Source: Umbelopsis ramanniana AG (Eukaryota > Mucoromycota > Umbelopsidomycetes > Umbelopsidales > Umbelopsidaceae). From it: DNA of 64,000 bases. The number at the start of each line of letters is the position of its first letter. Positions within the stretch are counted from its first letter, which is position 1. The position numbers were made by a program, and so were the translations under genes. The stretch lies in the NCBI RefSeq assembly GCF_025399195.1, contig NW_026252089.1:620001-684000 (forward strand). The letters run 5' to 3'. The notes under the pieces are model-generated. The model did not search any database. It was not told where the DNA came from and saw nothing but the letters and a program-made list of their open reading frames with translations. Below are positions 9,149 through 20,570 of the stretch, one piece after another.

Positions 9149-11076
9149 ATCGACATGCGTAGACGGAAAAAGGAGTGGAAGGGAGAGAAAGGAGTAAACC
9201 AAGCAAGCTAGGCATAAGAAATCATATCATGCAAATTCTAACCAAGGAAGTACTCGTGCGTTACACATAGACTTTGCCTCGATTGACTTAACGTCTCTTC
9301 TACTTCTTAATTGCTAAAATCAAGAAAAATGGGGCGGCATGGAGGTGGAAATTTCTTTCTATCTTGCTAATTGAATTACAAGAAGCCGTGGCTAGTGTAC
9401 GCAGGGAGAATACACCATGATGTGAGATCAATTTCCGTATTATGGCTCATGGAGTAAAAAAGACATATAGCTCTCGCAAGTGGTGGATTGGGTTAGCGGA
9501 AGGACAAAAGCCATAGGCACTAACGATTTTCTTAGTAGACTGCTTCAAGGTGTGACCTGAGCTCCAAAATATCATGAGCTTACTGGGTAGGCAAAATTGA
9601 CTATTAACTTGATATGGTGGGCTATCACGAAATAGCACCTTGATCATTTCTCTACTACTCAGCATGTGTTTTTATATGGCTTAAGTGACTGTAATTTCTT
9701 TTGATGTCGATATTATCGTTACAAAAATAATCAGTGCTGTCGAAGAAAAATCCATCACGTGCAATTGAAGCAGACAGCGGGTCAGCCGAAAGTAATGACG
9801 AAAGCTTTATTATTTTTTTTGGGGAAAAGAAAGAGTTAAACGCATTCTCCGTGAGTCGGAGATGTGTCTCCCTTTGCTCGAACGTTAGCATTGAATTAAA
9901 AGTAGTGATTCATTCAGGCACAGTGCTGAAAAAACTCTCACTTTGGATGACATAATAAATGAATGTGCCCTTGTTAAGGCAACCGAGTCATTCGCACCTG
10001 GTATCACCATAAGGACATACGTCAAGTATAGCAACGGCAGCATCATCTTGATAAACGACTATATCAAATAATCATCTCACAGTGAGTACCAAAGGTGTGT
10101 GTGCCCATGATGCAATTTAATCCAGCAAGTAAATTCTCACAGGAAAGAGTACAAATGAAGGATAGAACGGGAAGTGAATATGGTCATTAATTCAACTATT
10201 GCAATGATACGGCTCTAATGTAGCACAAAACGAAATCGAATATAGAAAACACTGGCGATGATGCTCCATCCTACCATTTTGCTCTGCATCAATTTCCAGT
10301 TTTTGTCAGTAGTTCCTATTAAAACAAAATGGTTAGTCATATTGACATAATAGTACCTAACGTTACCCCATCTTAACCCTTCACAGGTTACGACTTGATC
10401 GTGCGTGTATGAGCCGCAACGACCAGTCAAATTTAGTCTAGGGTAAGTAAGTGCACGACAATGCTCACAGGATGTTTCCGCGGTATCCCACGTTAGTCTA
10501 CATTATTCCAAATGTGATTAGTTCATTGTCGCTTGATTCTTTGGGTCCTGTCCTCCACCAGGACCCTGTGGAGTTGCCATGCCAGTTGCGTAATATAACG
10601 GAGAGGGAAGACGAACGGAAATAGGTAATACGTGGCTGGAAACATAAACATTTCATTAGGTTATGCATAGTATGAGATGGAAGAATTTTCTCAAAAAAAA
10701 AAAAAAATGATTCCAACCAATAATAAAAGTCATGGTCAAAACACATTAAGCTAGTCATTCAGACAGGTTCGAATAGTCATGCTAAATCATTACCTCTATG
10801 ATTTTGTGATGGTAAACTTGAATATTGGCTTTGACCAAACATTTCAATTCATACATTAAATTGCCTGTGAATATGCGGGACGCTGCACCGTCTGCTTACC
10901 CAATCAAACGGGAAGACTTGGGACCAGCTATTCCGTCAATACACCGCAGATGAAGCATGTGTACAGTGCGTAAAAACAACATGGTCCATGTTCTTCAAGT
11001 ATAAAAGACGACCTAATGTGCACCTCAAATATCATTATCAGGAATATTCCTACTGCCACCCCATCCATCCAAGAAA
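9149..11076. other. Long intergenic region before thaumatin-like gene 1
   Basis: No confident gene. On the minus strand an open frame runs from about 10499 to a TAG at 10215. It is Cys-containing (CEHCRAL, GRCGSYTHDQ) and ends in a hydrophobic segment, but it has no usable ATG. A possible 51-nt GT-AG intron (10366-10316, with CTAAC) lies inside it and is itself open. The right end holds the TATA box of the next gene. Confidence 0.4.
11000..11006 (+). promoter_or_regulatory. TATA box of thaumatin-like gene 1
   Basis: TATAAAA, 71 bases upstream of the ATG at 11077. Spacing suits a fungal core promoter. Confidence 0.55.
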
Positions 11077-11847
11077 ATGCGCTCCTCTCTAATTCTCGCT
11101 GTCTCCACCGCCCTCCTCTTGGACTTGGCTGCTGCCAAAAATCTGGTGTTGAAGAACAATTGTGCCAAACCCATCGAAGCTGGTGTTCTCCAAAATGGCC
11201 AATCCACTCCTACCTACTACACCATTGGCACCGGTTCCTCTCAAACAGCCTCTGTGGCTGCCAACTGGGCTGGTCGCACTTGGGCTCGCATTGATTGCGA
11301 TCAATCTAGCGAACAATCAAACAACACACAGTGCGGTGTCCCGGGAACCCCCAACCCTGCCAGTTTGGCCGAATTCACTTTTGAAGGCTCTGGCAATCAA
11401 GACTTCTACGATTTGTCTATGGTGGATGGCTACAACTTGGGTATCAGCATTGCCCCTATCGGTGCCTCTCAAGGATCCACCAAGTATCAATGCGGATCTC
11501 CTGCCTGCTCCGCATTGCCCACTTGTCCCAGTGACTTATCCGTCCGAACCACCACCGGAGATCTCTTGTCTTGTCAGAGCGATTGCTCTCACTACAACGA
11601 ACCTCAGTATTGTTGTACCGGTGCTTACGGCTCTGCTGCTACTTGCAACGGTGGTCCTTATGCTCCCATGATCAAATCTGCCTGCCCTGATGCATACAGT
11701 AAGTAAAGTGAAATGTGGGATGATCGATAGCGATCATAGTTACTAACATATCTCATGATGATAGGTTTTGCATATGATGATAGCACCAGTACTTATACTT
11801 GTGACTCTGGAACTGCCACTGGATACACCATTACCTGGTGCCCTTAA
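11077..11847 (+). CDS. Thaumatin-like secreted protein 1
   Basis: Secreted beta-sandwich protein of the thaumatin/osmotin (PR-5) family. Members bind or cleave beta-glucans, but the role here is unproven. Two exons, 11077-11698 and 11765-11847, give 234 residues. A signal peptide (MRSSLILAVSTALLL, likely cut after AAA) is followed by the family core, including GVPGTPNPASLAEF and DFYDLSMVDGYN. I count 14 cysteines in the mature part, two fewer than the usual 16. The intron falls after the first base of the Ser codon in AYS, the same place and phase as in the paralog at 15773, so the two arose by duplication. The intervening 686-codon gene separates them. Confidence 0.93.
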
Positions 11848-12754
11848 ACGCATGACTAGGTTTTTGAATTTATAACAATCGGTCGGTACTTGTCATTATA
11901 TACCAAGCTTTCTCTGAACAAAATCGCAATCTTTTTGATCAAAGAACATCTTTTGTACTGTCTGGAATAAATATATGCTTTCATGCATGAACCATCATAG
12001 CCACATTGGGGTATTTTGAGCGATTGGTTGACATGAAAATATCGTAAGTCGAGTATGATAAAGCTAGATAACATACACTTGGTCACAACAGATTACATTA
12101 GAGATTAAAAAAAAATCTTTGCGTGCACACCGTATGTATACATAGGTGTGGCTTCCAGCATGCTTTTGCCGCTAGCGTGGTTCTGCCATGCGGCAAACGG
12201 TAAAAAAAAATTGTTGCAAGTAAATAAAGTGTGATCACACAGGCCGGTGCGCTTCATGCTTGGCCAAAGATAACACCGGTATGTCTGATACTAATTACCA
12301 AGAAGGTCATTGTAAACCGTGGCTTTTAAAATTGCACTGCGGAACTGTATACTTTTAATGCATGATAACTACTATACATCAAGCTATGCGCTGGATATGT
12401 AATCCTCACTTACGAGGTGCTGGGTAAAGCCGACAAACTTTCATAATAGAGCGTGTAGTCTACTGTATGATACCTAGATAGCATGTATCTCTTGGCCTAA
12501 TCTTATCGAGGAAGGATGATATACTTTTCTTTGCCTGTGCAGCCTGTTGATCTAGCCTGGGAGCATCAATGTTTTTCCAAAACTCTATTTTTTTTATTTG
12601 TTTTTGGTCACCTACTAAGGACGCTGTTCGCACAAGAGCTAAGCACAAAGGAAAGTAACACAGACTTGCGTATGAGCCACACTTACCAGGATGAAATGGT
12701 ACGAACGATCATTTTGGAACATTCCATTCGCAGAGCATTTCATTACTTTACAGA
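11848..12754. other. Intergenic region
   Basis: 3' flank of thaumatin-like gene 1 and the promoter of the next gene. Short frames only. I see no gene or RNA. Confidence 0.5.
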
Positions 12755-14815
12755 ATGGAACCTTATCAGTATGATTCAAATGCAGCGGATGCTTATTGGA
12801 TATCGTTGCTATACGGTGACTGGGCGACGTTGGAAAAAAAGCCATGCAAAGAAGAAGTCGGGCTAGTTTTGTCGTTTGCCAAAAAAATCGATGGCCCCGC
12901 CTTGGTTGCAATATCAGAGCTTCGAACTGTCATAACCAGCCAGAACAGTGACAGGTCGAATGGCCGTTTGGGTAGCTTAGACGAGGTACTTGCGTTGGAC
13001 AGAGAGTTTTGGCCATCTAGGACTGGTCAGAACCAGGCGTGGAGCCAGGCCAGCGTTCCCAGTAAAGTGGAACGCTTACGAGCGCAAGTACTGAAGTTTT
13101 ATGCCGGCAGCGACATCAGCCGACAGAATGACGATGAAACGCTTAACACATTATGTACCAATACGCTTTTTGAATTTGTCGTGGGGTTGTTCAAAGGCAC
13201 CGTCTCCTTACCCATGTTCCGACTCTACTACACGTCGCTTCCTCGGTACAAAAGTATCATGCAAGAACTTTACAAAAGCTCATATGGGATTGACCGAGAT
13301 CGGGAATGGTTTGTCCGACCATTGGAATTCAATCATTATTTCGATGATACCACAGTGGACTGGAATTTTTTTCGCGGAGAAGTCAGCTTGCTTCCCAAAC
13401 TGAATGATATCGTACGCGTGCTTTCGTTGAGTGTCAAGGAGAAGGGCAGTCGATCTTCGGTTGCACCGGGCAGTATTATTTTCATCAAAGGGTATCTGCG
13501 ACAATGGCGTATTTTTAAGAAGCAACTGGAAAGAGATCGGCAAATGCTATCGTACTATGGAGCGTGGCTCTACATTTGGGACGCTCTTGTGGTCAAAGAG
13601 CAAGATTTTCAAATGGCTGTCAAACATGGACTTTTGGACAATCGGGACGCTTTTGGAACCGGCTATTATACTTATGACAATTTCGAACGGCTCGTAAGGT
13701 CGTACCGCACTAGGCCAGATGCTGTGGAAGAATCCATCTATCAATTTGTCCGTAACTTGAATGAAGAATATTACATTGCTAACAAGTTTCTTCAAAAGCC
13801 TAATCTCGAAGATGAAGTCTGGTTTTCCAAAATTGGCATCTTTCATCCTTCGATCCATATGAACGATCGCCGGCGAAAAGAGAGTATTGAGAGAGCACAG
13901 TGGGCTTACTCAGTTGCATCGATGCATTCCAATAACAAATTTGCACTCCCGTTTATTGGATCCGTCATCAATCGAGGCAACGCCGATGGAGGGCTAGAGC
14001 AGTTCTTGAATCCCGTTCAGCGATTCCAAGCAGCTATCATACTATGCGAGAGAAACTATCCTAACACCATTCAAGCGATTCAGAACTGTCATAGTGCTCT
14101 AAAGTCCAACAACAGCAAAGATGCTGTCAAATATGCCGATGACTGCCTGACGGGTTTGTTGGACTCGTTCAAGGTAATTTACGACAATCACTCCTCGCCC
14201 GGAGAGAGTGTGATTGAATGGGAAGAACTTAATCACACCACCAATAAGACGTACATGACGCTCAAGATGCCTACAGTCTACAAGCTAAAGAAGGCCGACT
14301 TCTTCATCTCTGCGCAGTTTCCAACTGATTATAACATTCGTGAACCGGTTATGATCAACGTGGACGAGATCTCCATGTTCCCTTTACGTCGAGAGGCATT
14401 ACAGTGGTGTTCCATGCATTTGGAAGGCAATATGTACTTTGAGCACCTGAAACAACTGTACCTTCATATGATTCCGGACAAGGAGTCGTTCACAATCGCC
14501 GATGACGATTTAATTCTTCAAGGCTTTACGTGGGATCAATGGCGGTCACTGTTGACTGAAAAGGAGTCAACCATGCAAGTGCCGTTGTATGTGCTCCACA
14601 ACTGCGAAAAGGTGCTAAGAAGCTTTCACAGTTTCTGGGGCAATCTGAAGCGAGATATGAGTACGAAGCAAATTTACGATCCTGCTACGCTCTACATCGG
14701 TATCTTCGGAGCCATCCTTGCTACCACGCAAATGTTTTCCATGATCATCGCTATCATTCAAGTTTTGCAAGCTAGCAATATTATCCATCCCGTGTCTCCT
14801 GCCGCAGCCTCATAA
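12755..14815 (+). CDS. Uncharacterised 686-residue protein with C-terminal membrane helix
   Basis: Not recognised. A single uninterrupted ATG-to-TAA frame is unusual here, where most long genes have introns. The protein is mainly soluble and probably helical, with many aromatic residues (WNFFRGE, YYGAWLYIWD, EYYIANKF). One hydrophobic C-terminal segment (about residues 649-672, LYIGIFGAILATTQMF onwards) could anchor it in a membrane as a tail anchor or pair with a partner. There is no signal peptide, kinase, hydrolase or transferase motif that I can see. Its position between two thaumatin-like paralogs may be chance. The reading frame is well supported by length and codon use. The function is unknown. 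Confidence 0.85.
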   Translation: MEPYQYDSNAADAYWISLLYGDWATLEKKPCKEEVGLVLSFAKKIDGPALVAISELRTVITSQNSDRSNGRLGSLDEVLALDREFWPSRTGQNQAWSQASVPSKVERLRAQVLKFYAGSDISRQNDDETLNTLCTNTLFEFVVGLFKGTVSLPMFRLYYTSLPRYKSIMQELYKSSYGIDRDREWFVRPLEFNHYFDDTTVDWNFFRGEVSLLPKLNDIVRVLSLSVKEKGSRSSVAPGSIIFIKGYLRQWRIFKKQLERDRQMLSYYGAWLYIWDALVVKEQDFQMAVKHGLLDNRDAFGTGYYTYDNFERLVRSYRTRPDAVEESIYQFVRNLNEEYYIANKFLQKPNLEDEVWFSKIGIFHPSIHMNDRRRKESIERAQWAYSVASMHSNNKFALPFIGSVINRGNADGGLEQFLNPVQRFQAAIILCERNYPNTIQAIQNCHSALKSNNSKDAVKYADDCLTGLLDSFKVIYDNHSSPGESVIEWEELNHTTNKTYMTLKMPTVYKLKKADFFISAQFPTDYNIREPVMINVDEISMFPLRREALQWCSMHLEGNMYFEHLKQLYLHMIPDKESFTIADDDLILQGFTWDQWRSLLTEKESTMQVPLYVLHNCEKVLRSFHSFWGNLKRDMSTKQIYDPATLYIGIFGAILATTQMFSMIIAIIQVLQASNIIHPVSPAAAS

Positions 14816-15772
14816 TGGGGATCGAATTATATAAAAAAAATTCTTGAGGAAAATAAAATAATGAATCCTTAATCAGTCAAGCGACAACCACATTTATCCA
14901 TAAGCACTGTGACATGGATCACATGTAACCAAGAATGTTTGATTTGCTCGGCATAAAACCAAGTAGGATAGAGAGTATCTGTTTGCGTTCGTCCGTGGAA
15001 ACTTCAACCCATCATATTGTATCTCCTTGGAAAATTTTTCATACCGGGCCGTATGATGGTTTGAAAGCGAACCATTGGGTTGTTGATGGTCAGGGTGTAA
15101 TAATGTAAACATGTGCTCATCATGAAGGGGGGTCGACATGTTTATGCATCCAGCTTGCTAATTAGTCAAAGTACCTGCAACGGGGATCGACATATTCAGA
15201 TCGAAATAATAACATTGGTAACTACACTATAATTTGAAGACCGGTGCGACATTTGCGGCGTTGATGTTAGGTTACGCGCAAATGGCCTTTAGTCTCAGAG
15301 CCATTACGGTACCCGCTTTCGCTCTTTCAAACAAACAATTTCTTTCAATGTTTTGTTGCTTGGTCATGATGACCCAGCTGCTATACTTTTACGCTTTTAG
15401 CCTCAAAGAATAGTTCCTTTGTATATCGAACCTAACCTCTTTGGTCTAAATAAATGCGAAAGTAGTAACCCCACCCCCCCAAAAAAAAAACGGCGATAGG
15501 CTTAATGCTTGCATCAAGCCAGCTTTTGTGGACGGTATGACAAATGATATATGGCTGTACGAGATAAATTGTGCTGAGCGGGACAGAAACAATGACTGAG
15601 GATAGTGCTTTATTGACCAATTTAACGTGCATGGAAGATAGGCTCCTCTTATCGACCGACCAGAAATCGGGTAACTTCGTTCTGTAGAACTTGAAAGCTA
15701 TAAGTACACCAGTTTACCTTTCCTTTTGAGCTCTAGCGGAGAAATCTCAAGATTTTTTTTTTTTTTTTGGAC
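14816..15772. other. Intergenic region
   Basis: No gene seen. A T tract of about 16 bases lies immediately upstream of the next ATG. Confidence 0.5.
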
Positions 15773-16578
15773 ATGCGCTTAACCGTACTAATGCTTTTCG
15801 GCTTGTGTCTTGAAGTGACGGTTGCCAGCAAGAAGTTAGACTTTCACAACAAGTGCAAACAAACCGTTACGGCTGGTTTGCTTGGCAGTAGTACCCACGG
15901 CGTCCAACTCTACAACCTCCAGCATGATCAGTCTCACACTTTGGTGCTCCCTAACAACTGGTCAGGCAGGGCTTGGGGTCGTTACCAGTGTTACGACACC
16001 AAACAACGCTCTAACGCAACTCAGTGTGGAGCGCCAGGAACACCTAACCCGGCAAGTTTGGCCGAGTTTGCGTTCGGAGCCTATGCAGGGTTAGACTTTT
16101 ATGATTTGTCAATGGTCGACGGCTATAATTTGCCGATAAAAATTACCCCCATAGGCGCGAAGCAAGGATCTAACAAATACGACTGCGGATCTCCTATCTG
16201 TTCGAATCTACCTCAGTGTCCTAGCTCACTTACTGTCAAAGGTTCAGATGGCAAACTACTTGGATGTCAGAGCGACTGTTCCAAGTATGGCGGTGATAAA
16301 TTTTGCTGCGGTGGTAAATATGGAGCAAAAAATTGTGGGGGGCCATATGCACCAATGATCAAGAAGAAATGCCCAACGGCGTATAGTAAGTCGACAATTG
16401 TCCATAGAACAAAATATTTTCATGGAAGGGGACCGAAAAAAAAATGCTAATTCATTCGATTTTATTCTATGCTACTTTTCACTTCGTTGGGGGGGGTACA
16501 GGTTTTGCTTCAGACGACCCAACAAGCACCTTTACATGCAAGACCAGTCACGGGTATACAATCACCTTCTGTCCATGA
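15773..16578 (+). CDS. Thaumatin-like secreted protein 2
   Basis: Paralog of the gene at 11077, same strand. Two exons, 15773-16385 and 16502-16578, give 229 residues. The open frame upstream starts at TTG, so the ATG at 15773 is chosen, giving signal peptide MRLTVLMLFGLCLEV. Shared core motifs are GAPGTPNPASLAEF, DFYDLSMVDGYN, CQSDCS and GGPYAPMIK, and I again count 14 cysteines. The intron is phase 1 after the Tyr of the terminal AYS, as in copy 1. Oddly, its acceptor (GTACAG, ending at 16501) follows a run of Gs rather than pyrimidines, which could weaken splicing. If the intron were retained, the last 25 residues and two cysteines would be lost. Confidence 0.92.
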
Positions 16579-16702
16579 TAAAACGGCTCTCATTATTAAA
16601 AAATGGAATGAATAATAGATTACATGCAAAGTGTGAAACGGAGATGAGAAACTCATTAGAATGGTCGGGATGAAGCGGGATGTTAAAAAATGAGAAAAAA
16701 CG

Positions 16703-18167
16703 TTATTCGACAAATTCGAGCTCTTTTATCCGATCCTTTGCATAGATGTCCTTGTAACGATCATAGAGATCCTGTTTGATTGAAGGGTTCAGATGTTTGA
16801 CGGATGGGTTGGTTGTTTCATGTGGGGCGTGTCAGCTTACCTGCACGGCATGCATGTACGAGTCATGTAGTTCTTTTATAATCTCATCCTTTGACTGTCC
16901 TTCTTTGACGCTAGGTACGGAGATGGGCTTTCCGACTAAGTTGGGGGGGGGGGAGAATGGTCAGTATGGCGAGCAGCAAAACGTGTTGTTGAGCAAAAAA
17001 TCGTTATCCTACCAATCGTGTAGATAGGATGGCGGTGGGGGAGCAAGCCAAAGTCATCTAAAACACCACAAATATGTGCATTGCATGGAATGGGAACGAA
17101 AGACATGTTAGGCCGCCGCATATCACAATGCAAAAAGGATGCCAATAACTTACAATTAAATACACCACGGCCATGAAAGAGCGGCATAGTAAAACCAAGG
17201 GCATGCTGGATCTTCTTTTGCCATCTATGCAACCTCGAGTTTCCATCACTTTCAACCTGTTCGTACAACTCGTTTTCACCAAAACTGATAGTGGGCACTA
17301 GACTTGCACCGGTTTGAACAGCAATCTTGATAAAACCAAAGCGTCTCTTCAGCACAAGGTCCATTACTCCGGGTTTCGCATTCAGGGACTCGGAAGCACC
17401 TCCCACAACGATGGCAATGGAACGGCCCGGACCACCTTTTGTTAAAATATTTTGACAGGATGTTTTTGAGACGGAGCAAAGTCCGCACGCCATCAAATAA
17501 TCACGGTAAATTGGAATATTAAAATTAGATGTTAATGTCAAAAGCGAAGGCTGGATGCCTGGGAACAAATCATCGAAGCCCGTAGCATTGGTACTAAAAG
17601 TACAGAATGAACCCATGGATATAATCCCATGGGGATGATAACTAAAAGAGATGAGGAAAGAACCCAGTTAATCACCCGTACACCAAAGCATGCGTGAGGT
17701 TTTCTTGCCATGTACCCAAAGATATAGTTCTTGGATGGATCTAAATCAGCTTCCTATTGTTTTTGTTTTATGAACAGATGGTTAGGTTTTCCCCTCCTTA
17801 TTTGTTATGTACACGGGGGGTGGGTTGAGTTTACCTTGACGATATGTGCGGGAAAATACCCTGCGAACAGCTTCCACCACGCAGCATTGCGTAGCCAGCG
17901 TATAGGTCTTCCACCATTCTCTGGAGCCTTATCCCACACCAAGATCCAGGTCAAATAAAGGATAATGGGGAGCCAAAGGAGGACAGGAATGGAGCATAAA
18001 AAGAAGAATATGAACATGCATATTGGCATCATAGAACACCATAGTAAAACCGCCAATGTTTGTAATCTCCGTCTCAATGGCACTCGCAATGGAGCATAGC
18101 GAGGGGAGGGGATAGCTTCCAGCGTGTGCTTGACTTTCTGCTGCAATTGCTGATCCTTGGTGGGCAT
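16703..18167 (-). CDS. DGAT2: Diacylglycerol acyltransferase type 2 family protein
   Basis: Membrane acyltransferase of the ER and lipid droplets, expected to make triacylglycerol from diacylglycerol and acyl-CoA. Six exons: 18167-17835, 17753-17716, 17641-17154, 17057-17013, 16935-16841 and 16771-16703, giving 355 residues with consistent phases. Two adjacent N-terminal membrane helices (about residues 37-85) precede YFPAHIVK, NYIFGYHPHGI (the HPHG motif at residues 126-129, normally part of the active site), GGPGRSIAIVVGGASE, GFIKIAVQTGASLVP and SFGENELY. Length and motif order fit DGAT2. Close relatives include monoacylglycerol and wax-ester acyltransferases, so the exact acceptor is not certain. 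It is divergent from the response regulator gene. Confidence 0.93.
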
Positions 18168-18870
18168 GGCTGGCTTGCTTGCTGACTGAAAGTGTGACTT
18201 TGCAAGGACGGCAAAACTGCAGTGGTCGCGAGGCAAATTTTTGGGGGGAAATTTTTTTACTTTTTGCGGCCGGCAAAAACTTCAGGATGTTCTCTTGGCC
18301 AAGCAAAAATCATGCAAGGAACACGAAGGAACTCGTTAGTTCGTATATTGCTTGGTGTGAAGTCATAATGGCTAATGAGATTAGTTTACCTGCTACCACC
18401 ATGGTTCCTCGTAAGCCAAACCATGACAAAGAAAGCAACTTCGCTCTTCTCGATTTAAGCTACTTGCGGATAGCCAGGGCCTCTCTTGGCGATTGGTGCT
18501 CCCCCCCCAACCATCGTTATGCCCGCCACTCCGGTGACCTGCGCCTGGACTAGGCAATGGGGGGTGACTCAAGATGGGCGTTTATTGAAATGTTCAGTCA
18601 CAGAATCAGGATTTGTGCAATAATTCCCACTCATTGGTGAGAATTGTCGATTTTTCGCAACATGGGATTTTTTTCAAAAGTCTCCTGGTTCCCTGGGCTT
18701 ATGCAGAAAATTCTCTATAAAGGCTTGGCCACACTTTTTTTTCTTCCCATTTCTTCTGCTTCTTCCGCTTTCTCACTGTGTCCGAGTTCACTTACCCAAC
18801 GCTCGCACTTTCATCCACACTGGACTACTTTTCTTGTATTAGAACTACTTCGCATCTCCAAACTTCGTCT
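18168..18870. other. Divergent promoter region (DGAT2 / response regulator)
   Basis: 703 bases between divergent genes. TATAAAG at 18716-18722 may serve the response regulator. No other gene seen. Confidence 0.5.
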
Positions 18871-19677
18871 ATGGAGAGTGTTTGTAAGCAAACCGTCTTA
18901 TCAACCGATGCCAACGTCGAGGAAACCACCATGGCTTTCAATAGCTTAAACATCACACCAGAAGAAGAAAACCCTGGAATGACACCCGATACGGAGTCAC
19001 CAGAGTCGTTACCGCCCACTCCACCAGGCTCGCCTTCTTACGCTACGCCCATTTATTCCGCTCTGCTCCGTCGTCGTATCGACTCGCTAAGAGACGTGCC
19101 TGAGCTGATTCACCCACCTATTCGCCTACCCAAAGCCTTCTCTTTGGTACCCAACACAGAATGTTTGCGAGTTTTACTGGTGGATGACAACGATGTCAAT
19201 CTACGCATCCTAGAACGACTGTTGAAGAAACACCTCAGTCATATCATTCACACCGTGCATGTCGCTCAAGGAGCCGACCAAGCACTGCAACTATTGTCCA
19301 CAATCAAGTTTGACTTGGTGATGATGGATATTGAAATGCCTGGTATGAGTGGAGTGGAAGCTGCTGCTCGGATAAGAGCTGGTATGGCCGGTGAGCGACA
19401 CCGGCTCATTCCGATAGTGGCCGTTACCACCAAATATTCTCCTTACTGGCGAAGCTTGTATTTAGAGAATGGCATGGTAAGTTTCTCAAAACTTTTAGAA
19501 GGGACAACCCATGCAATAGCCTCTAACCCACTACTTTTTATTTAGAATGGCTGCATCTCCAAACCCATCGTATTGGATACCTTGCTCGATACTGTGAATG
19601 ACATTCTATGTCGAGACAGCATTGAGTCTTTACTCTCTCCCACGTTATCCGACGTTGCGCCGCTGGTCACCACATAA
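18871..19677 (+). CDS. Stand-alone response regulator (receiver domain protein)
   Basis: Receives phosphate from a histidine phosphorelay and signals onward, in fungi usually to a stress MAP kinase cascade (Ssk1/Mcs4 type). Two exons, 18871-19476 and 19546-19677, give 245 residues. The upstream frame starts at GTG, so the ATG at 18871 is used. About 95 residues of disordered Ser/Pro/Thr-rich sequence precede one receiver domain (about 98-225). All key residues are visible: acidic pair D105/D106 in VDDND, phospho-acceptor D153 in MMDIEMP, switch Thr at 186/187 in AVTT and K208 in SKP. There is no output domain and no histidine kinase. It is much smaller than yeast Ssk1, so orthology is open. 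Skn7 is excluded because there is no HSF-type DNA-binding domain. Confidence 0.88.
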
Positions 19678-20570
19678 GCCATCCAAAGAACAGGAAAAAA
19701 AAACCAAACCAAACCAAAACAAAATAGAAAGAATTGTGTATATACTGCCATCGCATCTCATCCCCAAAATCTTTTCATCAACACGACCTTGTCCCCTCCT
19801 CCTTTTCCTCCCCCCTTACTCTCCTGTAAATACCATCGTCACAATCTTTGTATAACTGTAACTCTTCAATCCTCCTGTTACCCCAACCATAATTTAACTC
19901 TATGCCATCCATGGCGGGTGCGTAGTTGAAGATACCAATACATTATTAATAAGCTATGAAATTAAATTTTTGTCAATTTACCATCACCATGTTGGGTATA
20001 TACACAGGGAATGTGATTGGTTCCCCCTTGAAAATAACAATAAGTAGTCTCACCAATCACACCTATACTGTGAAATTTTTTAAAGTTGAGGCTGGCTCCA
20101 TCGCGTGGGTTGCATAGCCGGACGCATAAAGATTTATGCCGCAGTGCGCGGTTTCCAGTCCGATAAGCGGAGCCAAGCATTTCCACCGAACCAAAAAAAA
20201 AACTTAAACTTGGATAAACTTAGCATTGAGAACGTCTTGGAACACATCGGCTTGCTTAATTTTCCATACCACCCTCCTATTAATAATGAAACGCTTTTTT
20301 ATTAACACACGCGCGTAAAATGTGTGTGTTCGTGTGGAATTATATAAATAGTGGAGTGGAGATGCTTGTGGCCTGGCCATATATACAATTATTTACAAAG
20401 TGTATGCCAAGCTATATCTCTTACATAAGATACATGAAAGTTGGTGGTGGTTGCCTGTACATGATATGTGGGATCGCACAAAGTCCGGTCGCCCCCCCCG
20501 TCCAGGCCCGCCGCCCCTATGAGACAAAACCCGCAGCCTCCCACGGGAAGCAAGAAATCCTGGATTTCCA
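19678..20570. other. Convergent intergenic region
   Basis: 3' flanks of the response regulator and an F-box gene. Contains a run of eight Cs near 20492-20499. No gene seen. Confidence 0.5.

Noticed and set aside
11162-11671. 169-codon second frame within thaumatin-like gene 1
   Set aside because: It is a shifted frame of a clearly conserved gene and starts within it.
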